Positions 1-5,257 of a stretch of 6,319 bases of DNA are shown piece after piece (the stretch's first letter is position 1; each line of letters starts with the position of its first letter). The stretch spans positions 1 through 6,319 of the forward strand of contig CAMBXJ010000266.1 in the NCBI GenBank assembly GCA_945871455.1, written 5' to 3'. Position numbers and translations under genes: made by a program. This DNA comes from Asaia bogorensis (GTDB lineage Bacteria > Pseudomonadota > Alphaproteobacteria > Acetobacterales > Acetobacteraceae). A model generated the notes under the pieces. That model was not told the origin of the DNA, searched no databases, and was given only the letters and a program-made list of their open reading frames with translations.

Positions 1-526
1 AGACCCCAGCCTGCGCCGCGACCCCGGCCCGCTCTATGCGTTCCCGATGCAGGGCCTGTATGCGGTGGGCGTTGCCGGCGTGGCCTTCGGGATCGCGCGC
101 GCCATGCTGGACGCCTTCGTCGAATTGGCCGGCGAGAAAGTGCCGCGGGGCCTGCCTCGACTGGCCGACAGCCCATCGGTGCAGGCGGATGTCGCGCATC
201 GGGAAGCCAATCTGGGCGCCGCGCGCGCCTATCTGATCGAAACGCTGAAGGATGTGTGGGATCACGCGGACGATGTCGAACCCATCGGCGCCGCCGATCG
301 GGCGCGGGTAAGGCTGGGATGCGCACACGCGATCAAGATCTCGGTCGAGGTGGCGGATTACGTCTTCAAGGCCGCCGGCACCTCGGCCATTTTCCCCGGC
401 ACCCCGTTCGAGCGGCGGTTCCGCGACATTCACACCCTGTCGCAACAGATACAGTCCCGCGACTCGCATTTCGAGGCAGTCGGGCGGGTGATGTTTAACG
501 GTGATCCCGACGGGACGTTCCTGTAG
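1..526 (+). CDS. Acyl-CoA dehydrogenase-like flavoprotein (HpaB/DszC-type), C-terminal part
   Basis: The reading frame is open at the left edge (first full codon at base 2) and ends at TAG 524-526, leaving 174 residues. Only the C-terminal alpha-helical domain of the acyl-CoA dehydrogenase fold is present. It shows LYAVGVAGVAFGIARAML near the start, a long charged helix (AHREANLGAARAYLIET) and the closing block AAGTSAIF...PFERRFRDIHTLSQQ...HFEAVGR. The RxFRDxH segment is typical of the 'acyl-CoA dehydrogenase type 2' C-terminal domain. That domain occurs in two-component flavin-dependent monooxygenases of the HsaA, DszC and HpaB kind, and in related dehydrogenases. The likely role is therefore FMN/FAD-dependent oxidation or hydroxylation of an organic substrate in the cytoplasm. 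The substrate cannot be told, because the N-terminal and middle domains lie outside the window. The ATG at 47 is internal to the domain and is not the start. The gene is followed on the same strand by the HbpS/GlcG gene after 102 bases. Confidence 0.85.
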   Translation, partial: DPSLRRDPGPLYAFPMQGLYAVGVAGVAFGIARAMLDAFVELAGEKVPRGLPRLADSPSVQADVAHREANLGAARAYLIETLKDVWDHADDVEPIGAADRARVRLGCAHAIKISVEVADYVFKAAGTSAIFPGTPFERRFRDIHTLSQQIQSRDSHFEAVGRVMFNGDPDGTFL

Positions 527-605
527 GCAGTCCCGACAGGACACCACCCACGCGGTTCCGACGTGATGCCCCCCTCGGAGTCCCGACACGACACCACCTT
601 CAATA
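505..605. repeat. Degenerate ~25-bp tandem repeat, four units, starting in the 3' end of the flavoprotein gene
   Basis: Four similar blocks begin at 505, 531, 556 and 581, so the spacing is 26, 25 and 25 bases. Their first twelve bases are TCCCGACGGGAC, TCCCGACAGGAC, TTCCGACGTGAT and TCCCGACACGAC. Units two and four are closest: 529-548 and 579-598 agree at 19 of 20 positions, exactly 50 bases apart. Unit one lies inside the end of the flavoprotein gene and covers its stop codon. The other three fill most of the gap before the HbpS/GlcG gene. Divergence between units suggests an old tandem duplication. The function is unknown. Confidence 0.6.
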
Positions 606-628
606 CAAACGACAAAGGAAGCTCTCTC

Positions 629-1057
629 ATGGCCGCACTGACCCTCGCCCAGGCCCAGACCATCGTCACCGCCGCCCTGGCGCATGCCCGTGCCAACAAG
701 TTCGCTCCCATGGGGGTGGTCGTGCTGGATGCGCGCGGCGTGCTGAAAGCCTATGCGGCGGAGGACGGCACATCGCTGCGGCGGTCCGACATCGCGATCG
801 GCAAGGCGCATGGCGCGCTGGCGATGGGCGTCGGTTCGCGCACCCTGGGCAAGCGTGCCGAGGAACGCCCGCATTTCGTCGCCGCGGTGACCCATGCCGT
901 GGGTGGCTCGCTGATCCCGGTCGCGGGGGGCGTGCTGATCAAGGGCGAGGGCGGCTTCATTGGCGCGGTCGGCGTCACAGGCGATACCTCCGACAATGAC
1001 GAGGCCGCCGCTTTGGCCGGGATTGCCGCGGCGGGGCTTACCGCCGACCCGAGCTGA
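629..1057 (+). CDS. HbpS/GlcG family (DUF336) protein
   Basis: This 142-residue protein belongs to the heme-binding HbpS / GlcG / PduO C-terminal family (Pfam 'Haem_degrading', formerly DUF336). The diagnostic blocks are PMGVVVLDARG (28-37), the DIAIGKAHGAL segment (54-64), GSRTL (69-73), GGSLIPVAGGVLI (92-104) and the closing IGAVGVTGDTSDNDEAAALAG (111-131). The length matches a stand-alone member. No signal peptide is visible, so it is probably cytoplasmic, unlike the secreted Streptomyces HbpS. Family members bind heme or cobalamin-like ligands, or accompany glycolate and aromatic-compound operons without a proven activity, so the biochemical role here is inferred only loosely. I chose ATG 629 over the upstream GTG 563 and ATG 566. 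It has AAAGGAA (614-620) eight bases ahead, and homology starts at MAALTLAQAQ; the upstream extension is made of the degenerate repeats. Confidence 0.88.
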   Translation: MAALTLAQAQTIVTAALAHARANKFAPMGVVVLDARGVLKAYAAEDGTSLRRSDIAIGKAHGALAMGVGSRTLGKRAEERPHFVAAVTHAVGGSLIPVAGGVLIKGEGGFIGAVGVTGDTSDNDEAAALAGIAAAGLTADPS

Positions 1058-1137
1058 CCGGCCTGGCGAGGGGCCCCTGATCCGCCCTCCGCCGAACGCC
1101 ACCCCGCCGATAAAGTCCGTCGGCCTGTCATCATCGG

Positions 1138-1149
1138 ACGGCATGCCGT
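1138..1149. promoter_or_regulatory. Perfect 12-bp palindrome upstream of the LLM oxidoreductase gene
   Basis: ACGGCATGCCGT is an exact inverted repeat with no spacer, 40 bases before the ATG at 1190 and in the 132-base gap after the HbpS/GlcG gene. A shorter GTCCG/CGGAC pair (1115-1119 with 1135-1139) overlaps its left side. It could be an operator half-site pair or a small mRNA hairpin. In GC-rich DNA a 12-base palindrome can arise by chance, and I see no clear -35/-10 boxes with it, so the regulatory reading is tentative. Confidence 0.25.
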
Positions 1150-1189
1150 GGGCTGCCCGATCGATCACGCCGATACAAGGGAAAAGTCC

Positions 1190-2008
1190 ATGAAATACGG
1201 CATCCATTTGCCTCATGCGGGCGACCAGGCGACCCCCGCCCTGGTCCGGCGCCACGCGGAACGGGCCGAGGCGCTGGGTCTGGAAGACGTCTGGGTCAGC
1301 GAGCACATCATCGTTCCACGCGACAAATTCCCCCGCTCGCCGCTGTTCTTCGATCCGGTGCTCAGCCTGACCTGGGCCGCCGCGGTCACCACGCGGGTCA
1401 AGCTGGGCACGTCCGTCCTGGTGTTGCCGATGCGCCACCCGCTGCCCTTGGCCAAGGAGTTGGCCACGTTGCATAACTTCTCGGAGGGGAGGCTGATCCT
1501 GGGCGCCGGCTCCGGCTGGCTGGAGCCGGAATTCGCCGCCCTGGGCGTGCCGTTCAAGGAGCGTGGGCGGCGGTTGGACGAAGGCCTGGCGATGATGCGC
1601 GCCGTCTGGTCGGAAGACCCGGTGACGTTCAAAAGCCGCTATATCCCGGCGGTGATCGAGGGGATGACGATGACGCCGATGCCCGTCAGCCCCATCCCGC
1701 TGTGGTTCGGCGGCAGTTCCGATGCCGCCATCAAGCGCACCATCCGCATCGGCGACGGCTGGCATGGCAGCGGTCACACGCCGGCCGAGGCCGCCCCGTT
1801 GATCGATCGGCTGCGAGCGGGCCGACCGGGCAAGGACTTCACGGTGTCGATGCGGGTGCAGTGGGATGGCACGGACCGCGGCGTCCTGCGGGCGCTGGTG
1901 GACAGCTACGCGGCGATCGGGGTGGAGCATCTGCTGATCGCGCCCCAGGATCGCAATGTGGATGACTGGGACGCGGTCATCGAAGGGGTAGGCACACTGG
2001 TCGGATAG
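1190..2008 (+). CDS. LLM-class (luciferase-like) F420/FMN-dependent oxidoreductase, Rv2161c type
   Basis: This 272-residue TIM-barrel protein of the bacterial-luciferase-like superfamily matches the pattern of the 'probable F420-dependent oxidoreductase, Rv2161c family' closely. Visible blocks are MKYGIHLPHAG (1-11), AERAEALGLEDVWVSEHIIVP (23-43), DPVLSLTWAAAVTTRVKLGTSVLVLPMRHP (55-84), LAKELATLHNFSEGRLILGAGSGWLEPEF (87-115), ALGVPFKERGRRLDEGLAMMRAVW (117-140), PIPLWFGGSSDAAIKR (168-183) and GDGWHG (188-193). Such enzymes carry out hydride transfer or monooxygenation using F420 or reduced FMN. Whether this organism makes F420 cannot be read from the window, so FMN is equally possible. ATG 1190 is chosen over the GTG at 1148 because AAGGGAAAAG (1177-1186) lies just upstream and the family begins with MKxG. 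It is co-directional with the two genes to its left. Its TAG (2006-2008) is 9 bases from the end of the opposing diguanylate cyclase gene. Confidence 0.9.
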   Translation: MKYGIHLPHAGDQATPALVRRHAERAEALGLEDVWVSEHIIVPRDKFPRSPLFFDPVLSLTWAAAVTTRVKLGTSVLVLPMRHPLPLAKELATLHNFSEGRLILGAGSGWLEPEFAALGVPFKERGRRLDEGLAMMRAVWSEDPVTFKSRYIPAVIEGMTMTPMPVSPIPLWFGGSSDAAIKRTIRIGDGWHGSGHTPAEAAPLIDRLRAGRPGKDFTVSMRVQWDGTDRGVLRALVDSYAAIGVEHLLIAPQDRNVDDWDAVIEGVGTLVG

Positions 2009-2017
2009 CCGAGGAAC

Positions 2018-3079
2018 CTATGGCACGACAACGGCCGGGGTTGCCGTGATCCGCGGGGGCGTGCCCAGACTGCCGGCGGCCGGGTAGTCGCTGGACAGCA
2101 CCTTGTTCTTGCCCGACGCCTTGGCGTGGTACAGCAGCGCGTCGGCCACCGCCAAGGCGGCTTCCTCGCTCTTGGGCGGCGTCATGAAACTGACCGCGCC
2201 GATCGACGCCGTCACCGCCCATTGATTGGCGGTCATGCGCTGTTCGACCCGGACGCGCAGGCGCTCGCCAACCAGCGATGCCTCGGCGCCATCTCCGCCC
2301 ACCAGAACGATCGCGAATTCGTCTCCACCAATCCGCGCGGCCGTGTCGGTCCGCCGCACGGAGGACCGCAGGACGTCGGCAACCTCGGTCAGGACGCGAT
2401 CGCCGCCCGCGTGCCCATGCTGGTCGTTGATCTGCTTGAAACCGTCCAGATCGAGATACAGGACCGAAAAAGGTTGGCTGTCACGGCGCTGGCGGGCGAT
2501 GCTCTGGCTCAGGGCCTCCATGAAGGCGCGCCGATTCGGCAGGCCGGTCAGGCCATCGGTCAACGCGATCCGCTGCATCCGCCGCATGGATCGATGCAGG
2601 TCGAGGTTCGTTGTAACCGACTGCGCCAGCACCGCCAACGCGTTCAGCACGTCGGGTGCCAACTGCCTCGGGGTCTGGTCGAGGACGCAGAGCGTGCCCA
2701 GCGGGAAACCGTCCGGGCTGACCAGCGGGATGCCCGCGTAGAACCGGATAGCGGGGTGCCCGGTCACGAGTTCGCTATCGGCGAACCGGGCATCCTGGGT
2801 CGCATCGGGGACGACCAACGGCCGTGTCGGATCGATGATCGCATGCGCGCAAAGCGCCTGGTCGCGGGGAGTTTGCGTCATGTTCAGGCCATGGCGAGCC
2901 TTGAACCATTGCCGATCCTGGTCAACCAGGGAAACCAGGGAAATCGGGCAGGCCGTCAGCCACGCGGCCAGACCCGCGATATTGTCGAAGCTGGCCTCGC
3001 ATGGGGTGTCGAGGATTTCATAGGACTGGAGCGCTTCAAGGCGATCGACCTCGTTCCAAGGCAGCGGGGCAGGCGGCAT
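2018..3079 (-). CDS. GAF-GGDEF diguanylate cyclase
   Basis: This 353-residue soluble protein makes the second messenger c-di-GMP from two GTP. Residues about 11-160 form a GAF sensor domain of the widespread type with RLEALQSYEILDTP, SLVSLVDQDRQWFKARHGL (48-66), TPRDQALCAHAI (70-81) and GIPLVSPDGFPLGTLCVLD (116-134). Residues about 171-330 are the GGDEF domain: LTDGLTGLPNRRAF (173-186), the metal-site block YLDLDGFKQIND (208-219), the intact active-site GGDEF (251-255) and a late GKNKV (323-327). The inhibitory I-site RxxD is present as RRTD (242-245), exactly five residues before GGDEF, so product inhibition is expected. No EAL domain, signal peptide or membrane segment is seen. I prefer ATG 3079 with a weak GGA eight bases upstream. 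The frame stays open to a TTG at 3172, but those 31 residues do not look like part of the domain. The GAF ligand is unknown. Confidence 0.92.
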   Translation of the reverse strand: MPPAPLPWNEVDRLEALQSYEILDTPCEASFDNIAGLAAWLTACPISLVSLVDQDRQWFKARHGLNMTQTPRDQALCAHAIIDPTRPLVVPDATQDARFADSELVTGHPAIRFYAGIPLVSPDGFPLGTLCVLDQTPRQLAPDVLNALAVLAQSVTTNLDLHRSMRRMQRIALTDGLTGLPNRRAFMEALSQSIARQRRDSQPFSVLYLDLDGFKQINDQHGHAGGDRVLTEVADVLRSSVRRTDTAARIGGDEFAIVLVGGDGAEASLVGERLRVRVEQRMTANQWAVTASIGAVSFMTPPKSEEAALAVADALLYHAKASGKNKVLSSDYPAAGSLGTPPRITATPAVVVP

Positions 3080-3486
3080 TGTGCGATTCCAAAGGGCCTG
3101 GTTGGGTAGGCTGGGCTTCGGCTTGGGTCGAGCCGGACCACACCGCAGGGTTACGCCGCCAATGGTTAACAAAGTCTTGACGACGGCAATGATTGGGTGC
3201 GGCGGCGAATTGTTTGCGGCCGAGCCTGACCGGATGCCGCGATCATTGGGCGACGGGCGTCCTGGGGTGATACCGGTTTCGGCCGGGATGGCGTGAGGGC
3301 CGGGGGCGTGGACCCATGGGTGGCAGCTTCCGACCGCGACGGGTTATCATGCCACTGCTCGATCGATATGCGGCAAGCAGCGGCTCCGTTGGTCGCACGA
3401 CCAGGATTGCCTAACCACCGAGGGGGGCGTTATGGCGGAACGCTGATCGGGTGCGCCCCCGCCCCCACCTCCAAGGACACTCCCCT
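3080..3486. other. 407-base intergenic region between divergent diguanylate cyclase and SDR genes
   Basis: No credible gene is seen here. Short open frames exist but have no domain-like sequence. The stretch about 3160-3215 is less GC-rich than its surroundings (it includes GGTTAACAAAG) and is the most likely place for the promoter of the diguanylate cyclase. I could not find a -35/-10 pair with good spacing there. On the plus strand TATCAT (3345-3350) resembles a -10 box but lacks a matching -35. Near the SDR start are a GGGGGCG/CGCCCCC inverted pair (3423-3429 with 3454-3460) and the alternative stem GCGTT/AACGC (3427-3431 with 3439-3443). Both promoters must lie in this gap, or further upstream, if both genes are transcribed independently. 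Confidence 0.5.
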
Positions 3487-4269
3487 ATGACAAATTGGCT
3501 CGGCCTTTCCGGCAAGACAGCGGCGATCACGGGCGGCGGCGGCGGGATCGGGCGAGCCGTCGCAGTGGGGCTGGCAAAGCTGGGCGTGACGCCGATCCTG
3601 CTGGATCGCGACATGGCCGGCTGCGACAAGACCCTCGCCGAGTTGCGGGCGGTCGGTGTGGAAGCGCGGGCGATCGCCTGCGACATTGCCGACGAAGCCA
3701 GTGTCCGTGCCGCGGCAGCGCAGGCCGGGCAGGTGGACATCCTGGTCAACAATGCCGGCATCCTGCGACCCGGGCCGCTGGCCAGCCTCAGCCTGGACGA
3801 ATGGAACCGGCTGATGTCGGTCAATCTGACCGGATATTTCCTGTGTTCGCAGGCGTTCGGGCAAGGGATGCTGGCACGCGGCAAGGGGGCGATCGTGCAT
3901 ATCGCCTCGATCGCGTCACGGTTCCCGCAGGCGGCGAGCGGCGCCTACTCCGTCAGTAAGGCGGGTGTGGTGATGCTGTCCCAGCAGATCGCGCTGGAAT
4001 GGGGGCCGCAAGGCGTGCGCAGCAACGTGGTCAGCCCCGGCCTGGTCCGCACGCCGATGAGCGAGGCGTTCTATCTGGCCCCCGGGGTGGCAGAGAAGCG
4101 GGCGAACGCGATCCCGCTGCGCCGGGTGGCGACGCCGGACGATATCGCCGAGGTCGTGATCTATCTGGCCAGCGAGCGGGCCGGGTATGTGAACGGGGAG
4201 GATATCTGCGTGGACGGGGCGTTCGGGCGGACGTTGATGAGCACGGTGCCGCGGCCGGGGTTTGATTAG
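3487..4269 (+). CDS. Short-chain dehydrogenase/reductase (classical SDR)
   Basis: This 260-residue classical SDR is an NAD(P)(H)-dependent oxidoreductase with a Rossmann fold, acting in the cytoplasm. The cofactor motif TGGGGGIG is at 15-22 and NNAG at 88-91. The catalytic tetrad reads N113 (in SVNLTG), S141, Y154 and K158 (YSVSK). The SPGLVRTPM block (183-191) and the C-terminal GYVNGEDICVDGAF (233-246) follow the FabG-like pattern. An acidic residue ends the second strand (LLD, D40), which in this family usually means NAD(H) rather than NADP(H). I chose ATG 3487, with AAGGA at 3473-3477 nine bases before it; an in-frame GTG at 3451 would only add a non-homologous tail. The substrate is not determinable; sugar alcohols, hydroxy acids and 3-oxoacyl compounds are all used by close relatives. 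It stands alone, convergent to the toxin-antitoxin module 114 bases away. Confidence 0.92.
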   Translation: MTNWLGLSGKTAAITGGGGGIGRAVAVGLAKLGVTPILLDRDMAGCDKTLAELRAVGVEARAIACDIADEASVRAAAAQAGQVDILVNNAGILRPGPLASLSLDEWNRLMSVNLTGYFLCSQAFGQGMLARGKGAIVHIASIASRFPQAASGAYSVSKAGVVMLSQQIALEWGPQGVRSNVVSPGLVRTPMSEAFYLAPGVAEKRANAIPLRRVATPDDIAEVVIYLASERAGYVNGEDICVDGAFGRTLMSTVPRPGFD

Positions 4270-4279
4270 GCGGCCGTAC

Positions 4280-4293
4280 TCCGACCCCTCGGA
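4280..4293 (+). terminator. Short hairpin after the SDR stop codon
   Basis: TCCGA and TCGGA form a perfect five-base stem around a CCCC loop, 10 bases after the SDR stop. No T-run follows, so it is not a standard intrinsic terminator on either strand. A second weak stem, GGCCG/CGGCC (4354-4358 with 4366-4370), lies nearer the toxin gene end. Something in this 114-base gap must separate two convergent transcripts, but these stems are weak evidence for it. Confidence 0.2.
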
Positions 4294-4383
4294 ACCATGT
4301 GCGACACGGCGCCGCCCACCGCATGACCGCGACCGGCGCCATTATCCCGGTGAGGCCGAGCGGGGCGGCCTTGTGGCCCAGGG

Positions 4384-4740
4384 TCAAAGCACCAGCACCG
4401 CCCTCACACCGGTTTCAACCGCCCGCAGGTCCTCCATGGACAGGGTCCCCACCATCCGGGTCAGTCGCGCCCGATCCACCGCTCGCACCTGGTCGCATAC
4501 AGCCACAGACCCCACACCCGCCGACGGCACCACAACCACGATGGGCGGCCGCGGCTCCGGTCCGGTCGACAGCGGCACAATGACCACCGTCCGTCGTACG
4601 CGGTTCAGGGCATCAGCACTCAGGACCAGGGCCGGACGCGTCTTGCGGATTTCCGCCCCGCGCGTCGGATCGAGGTCGACCCACCAGATCGACCCACGCC
4701 GCGGTCCGGCCGATACGGGCGCCTCGGGCGTGCGTGCCAT
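4384..4740 (-). CDS. mazF: MazF/PemK-family endoribonuclease toxin
   Basis: This 118-residue type II toxin is predicted to cleave mRNA at short sequence motifs and arrest growth when not bound by its antitoxin. The family core is plain: RGSIWWVDLDPTRGAEIRKTRPALVLS (15-41), VVIVPLST (52-59), AVCDQVRAVDRARLTRMVGTLS (80-101) and a C-terminal VLVL. R35 of KTRPALVLS corresponds to the catalytic Arg29 of E. coli MazF. The position of Thr52 is taken by S58 (VPLS), a conservative hydroxyl swap, so activity is still likely. The N-terminus carries about 14 extra residues before the RGSIWW block. The ATG (4740-4738) comes directly after the antitoxin stop TGA, with no base between, and there is no strong Shine-Dalgarno ahead of it. 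Translation is therefore probably coupled to the antitoxin, which would keep toxin output lower. Confidence 0.93.
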   Translation of the reverse strand: MARTPEAPVSAGPRRGSIWWVDLDPTRGAEIRKTRPALVLSADALNRVRRTVVIVPLSTGPEPRPPIVVVVPSAGVGSVAVCDQVRAVDRARLTRMVGTLSMEDLRAVETGVRAVLVL

Positions 4741-5007
4741 TCACTTGGGCCGCGCGGGAGGGTCCTCGACGGTCAGGCCGTCGGTCAGTGTGGCCGTCTC
4801 CCAGACCCCCATCTCCTCGGTCAGCGCGATGTCGCGCTCCACCGCGAGGGCGGCCAGATACAATGGGTCGTGGTCGCCACCTTCGGGCGGCAACGCGGCT
4901 TCCAGCAAGTGTCGCACGAACGCGCTACGCTCCCGCGTGGGCACGGACTGCTTGAACCGTCGCACTAAATCGTCTGGCAGGCGGAGCAGCACCTGTTGGG
5001 TCGTCAT
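4741..5007 (-). CDS. Ribbon-helix-helix antitoxin of the MazF-type toxin
   Basis: This 88-residue protein is the first gene of the module. The N-terminal part reads as a MetJ/Arc/CopG-type ribbon-helix-helix: a beta strand QQVLLRLPD (4-12), helix DLVRRFKQSV (13-22), a turn PTRERS (23-28) and helix AFVRHLLEAAL (29-39). This part should dimerise, bind the operator and repress the operon. The C-terminal half, with LAALAVERDIALTEEM (51-66) and WETATLTDGL (69-78), resembles the toxin-neutralising tail of MazE-like antitoxins and ends in a flexible proline-rich PPARPK. The start ATG (5007-5005) has AAAGGA a few bases upstream on the minus strand. Repression by the antitoxin or the toxin-antitoxin complex at the adjacent inverted repeat is inferred. 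The call rests mainly on RHH pattern and position, since antitoxins diverge quickly. Confidence 0.85.
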   Translation of the reverse strand: MTTQQVLLRLPDDLVRRFKQSVPTRERSAFVRHLLEAALPPEGGDHDPLYLAALAVERDIALTEEMGVWETATLTDGLTVEDPPARPK

Positions 5008-5024
5008 GTCGGATCCTTTGCCTC

Positions 5025-5062
5025 ACCGCCATTTGATATTGATATTGATAGCAAGTGGCGGT
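5025..5062. promoter_or_regulatory. Inverted repeat over the TA promoter, probable antitoxin operator
   Basis: ACCGCCATTTG (5025-5035) and CAAGTGGCGGT (5052-5062) are inverted copies of each other at 10 of 11 positions, the one difference being a T/C change, with a 16-base centre. The centre holds the -10 box and the start point, and the right arm lies in the -35/-10 spacer. Binding here would block RNA polymerase. Autorepression through such promoter palindromes is normal for MazEF-like and RHH antitoxins. That this particular repeat is the operator is inference. Confidence 0.5.
5033..5050. repeat. Three perfect tandem TTGATA hexamers
   Basis: TTGATA occurs three times without interruption at 5033-5038, 5039-5044 and 5045-5050. 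The last copy, read on the minus strand as TATCAA, is the proposed -10 box of the toxin-antitoxin operon. RHH repressors often bind short direct repeats cooperatively, so the hexamers could also be the binding sites. Alternatively they are a hypervariable microsatellite within the promoter. Confidence 0.7.
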
Positions 5063-5073
5063 CTTCGCGTCAA
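5045..5073 (-). promoter_or_regulatory. Sigma70-type promoter of the toxin-antitoxin operon
   Basis: On the minus strand, TTGACG (5073-5068) is followed after exactly 17 bases by TATCAA (5050-5045). This is close to the TTGACA-N17-TATAAT consensus. Transcription would begin around base 5038, giving a leader of about 30 bases before the antitoxin ATG at 5007, with AAAGGA as ribosome binding site. The AT-rich stretch stands out from the GC-rich surroundings. Two more copies of TATCAA directly downstream could serve as alternative -10 boxes, but their distance from the -35 would be 23 or 29 bases. Confidence 0.6.
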
Positions 5074-5139
5074 GCGGGTCGTGTCTCAGGTTGAGCCGCG
5101 CGCGCCACCGTCCCCCTAGCCGGCTGCCGATGGGACAGG

Positions 5140-5175
5140 GAACGGGGCCGATCCAACCAAGACACGCCCCCGTTC
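5140..5175 (-). terminator. Candidate hairpin terminator downstream of the MR-family gene
   Basis: GAACGGGG (5140-5147) and CCCCGTTC (5168-5175) form a perfect eight-base stem with a 20-base loop, about 60 bases beyond the MR-family stop and before the TA promoter. It lies where a terminator separating the two minus-strand transcripts is expected. The bases after it on the minus strand (CCTGTCC) are not a T-run, so a Rho-independent role is uncertain. Confidence 0.3.
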
Positions 5176-5185
5176 GCCAATCCGC

Positions 5186-5257
5186 TTACCCCGCGCGGAA
5201 CGCCGCTCAGTTTACCCCGCGCGGAACGCCGCTCGATTACCCCGCGCGGAACGCCGC
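5186..5257 (-). repeat. Three tandem copies of the last 21 bases of the MR-family gene, with stop codon
   Basis: A 21-base block (minus strand, beginning GCGGCGTTCC and ending GCGGGGTAA) is present identically at 5257-5237, 5232-5212 and 5206-5186. The separations are 4 and 5 unrelated bases, so the period is 25 and 26. The first copy is the end of the coding sequence (AAFRAG and its TAA); the other two lie beyond the stop. Each unit contains the palindrome CCGCGCGG and a GCGG/CCGC mini-stem. Identity of all three copies points to a recent duplication or active conservation. Confidence 0.9.

Noticed and set aside
563..628. Upstream GTG/ATG start for the HbpS/GlcG protein
   Set aside because: The extra 22 residues are encoded by the degenerate tandem repeats and match nothing in the family, while ATG 629 has a good ribosome binding site.
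2926..2943. Perfect 9-base tandem repeat CCAGGGAAA x2
   Set aside because: It lies in the GAF coding region and encodes the Ser-Leu-Val-Ser-Leu-Val of the conserved SLVSLVD motif, so protein constraint explains it.
2126..3109. Long plus-strand open frame (327 codons) opposite the diguanylate cyclase
   Set aside because: It is antisense to a clear GAF-GGDEF gene. Its translation is rich in Arg, Gln and His with no domain-like pattern, as expected for an antisense frame in GC-rich DNA.
3177..3182. TTGACG on the plus strand as a -35 box for the SDR gene
   Set aside because: No -10-like hexamer lies 16-18 bases downstream (the sequence there is CGGCGG), and the SDR start is about 300 bases away.
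3293..3490. Possible 65-residue protein between the cyclase and SDR genes
   Set aside because: No recognisable motif or strong ribosome binding site, and it would overlap the SDR start. It is best treated as a chance frame.
4252..4276. CGGCCG pair around the SDR stop codon as a terminator
   Set aside because: The arms are only six bases, self-complementary, separated by 13 bases and lack a following T-run.
4262..5119. Plus-strand open frame of 285 codons across the toxin-antitoxin module
   Set aside because: It is a Ser/Arg/Thr-rich translation of the opposite strand of two well-supported genes, with no ribosome binding site or recognisable domain.
5186..5257. CRISPR-like array
   Set aside because: Although repeats are regular, the spacers are only 4-5 bases and the first repeat is coding sequence; this is a tandem repeat, not a CRISPR array.
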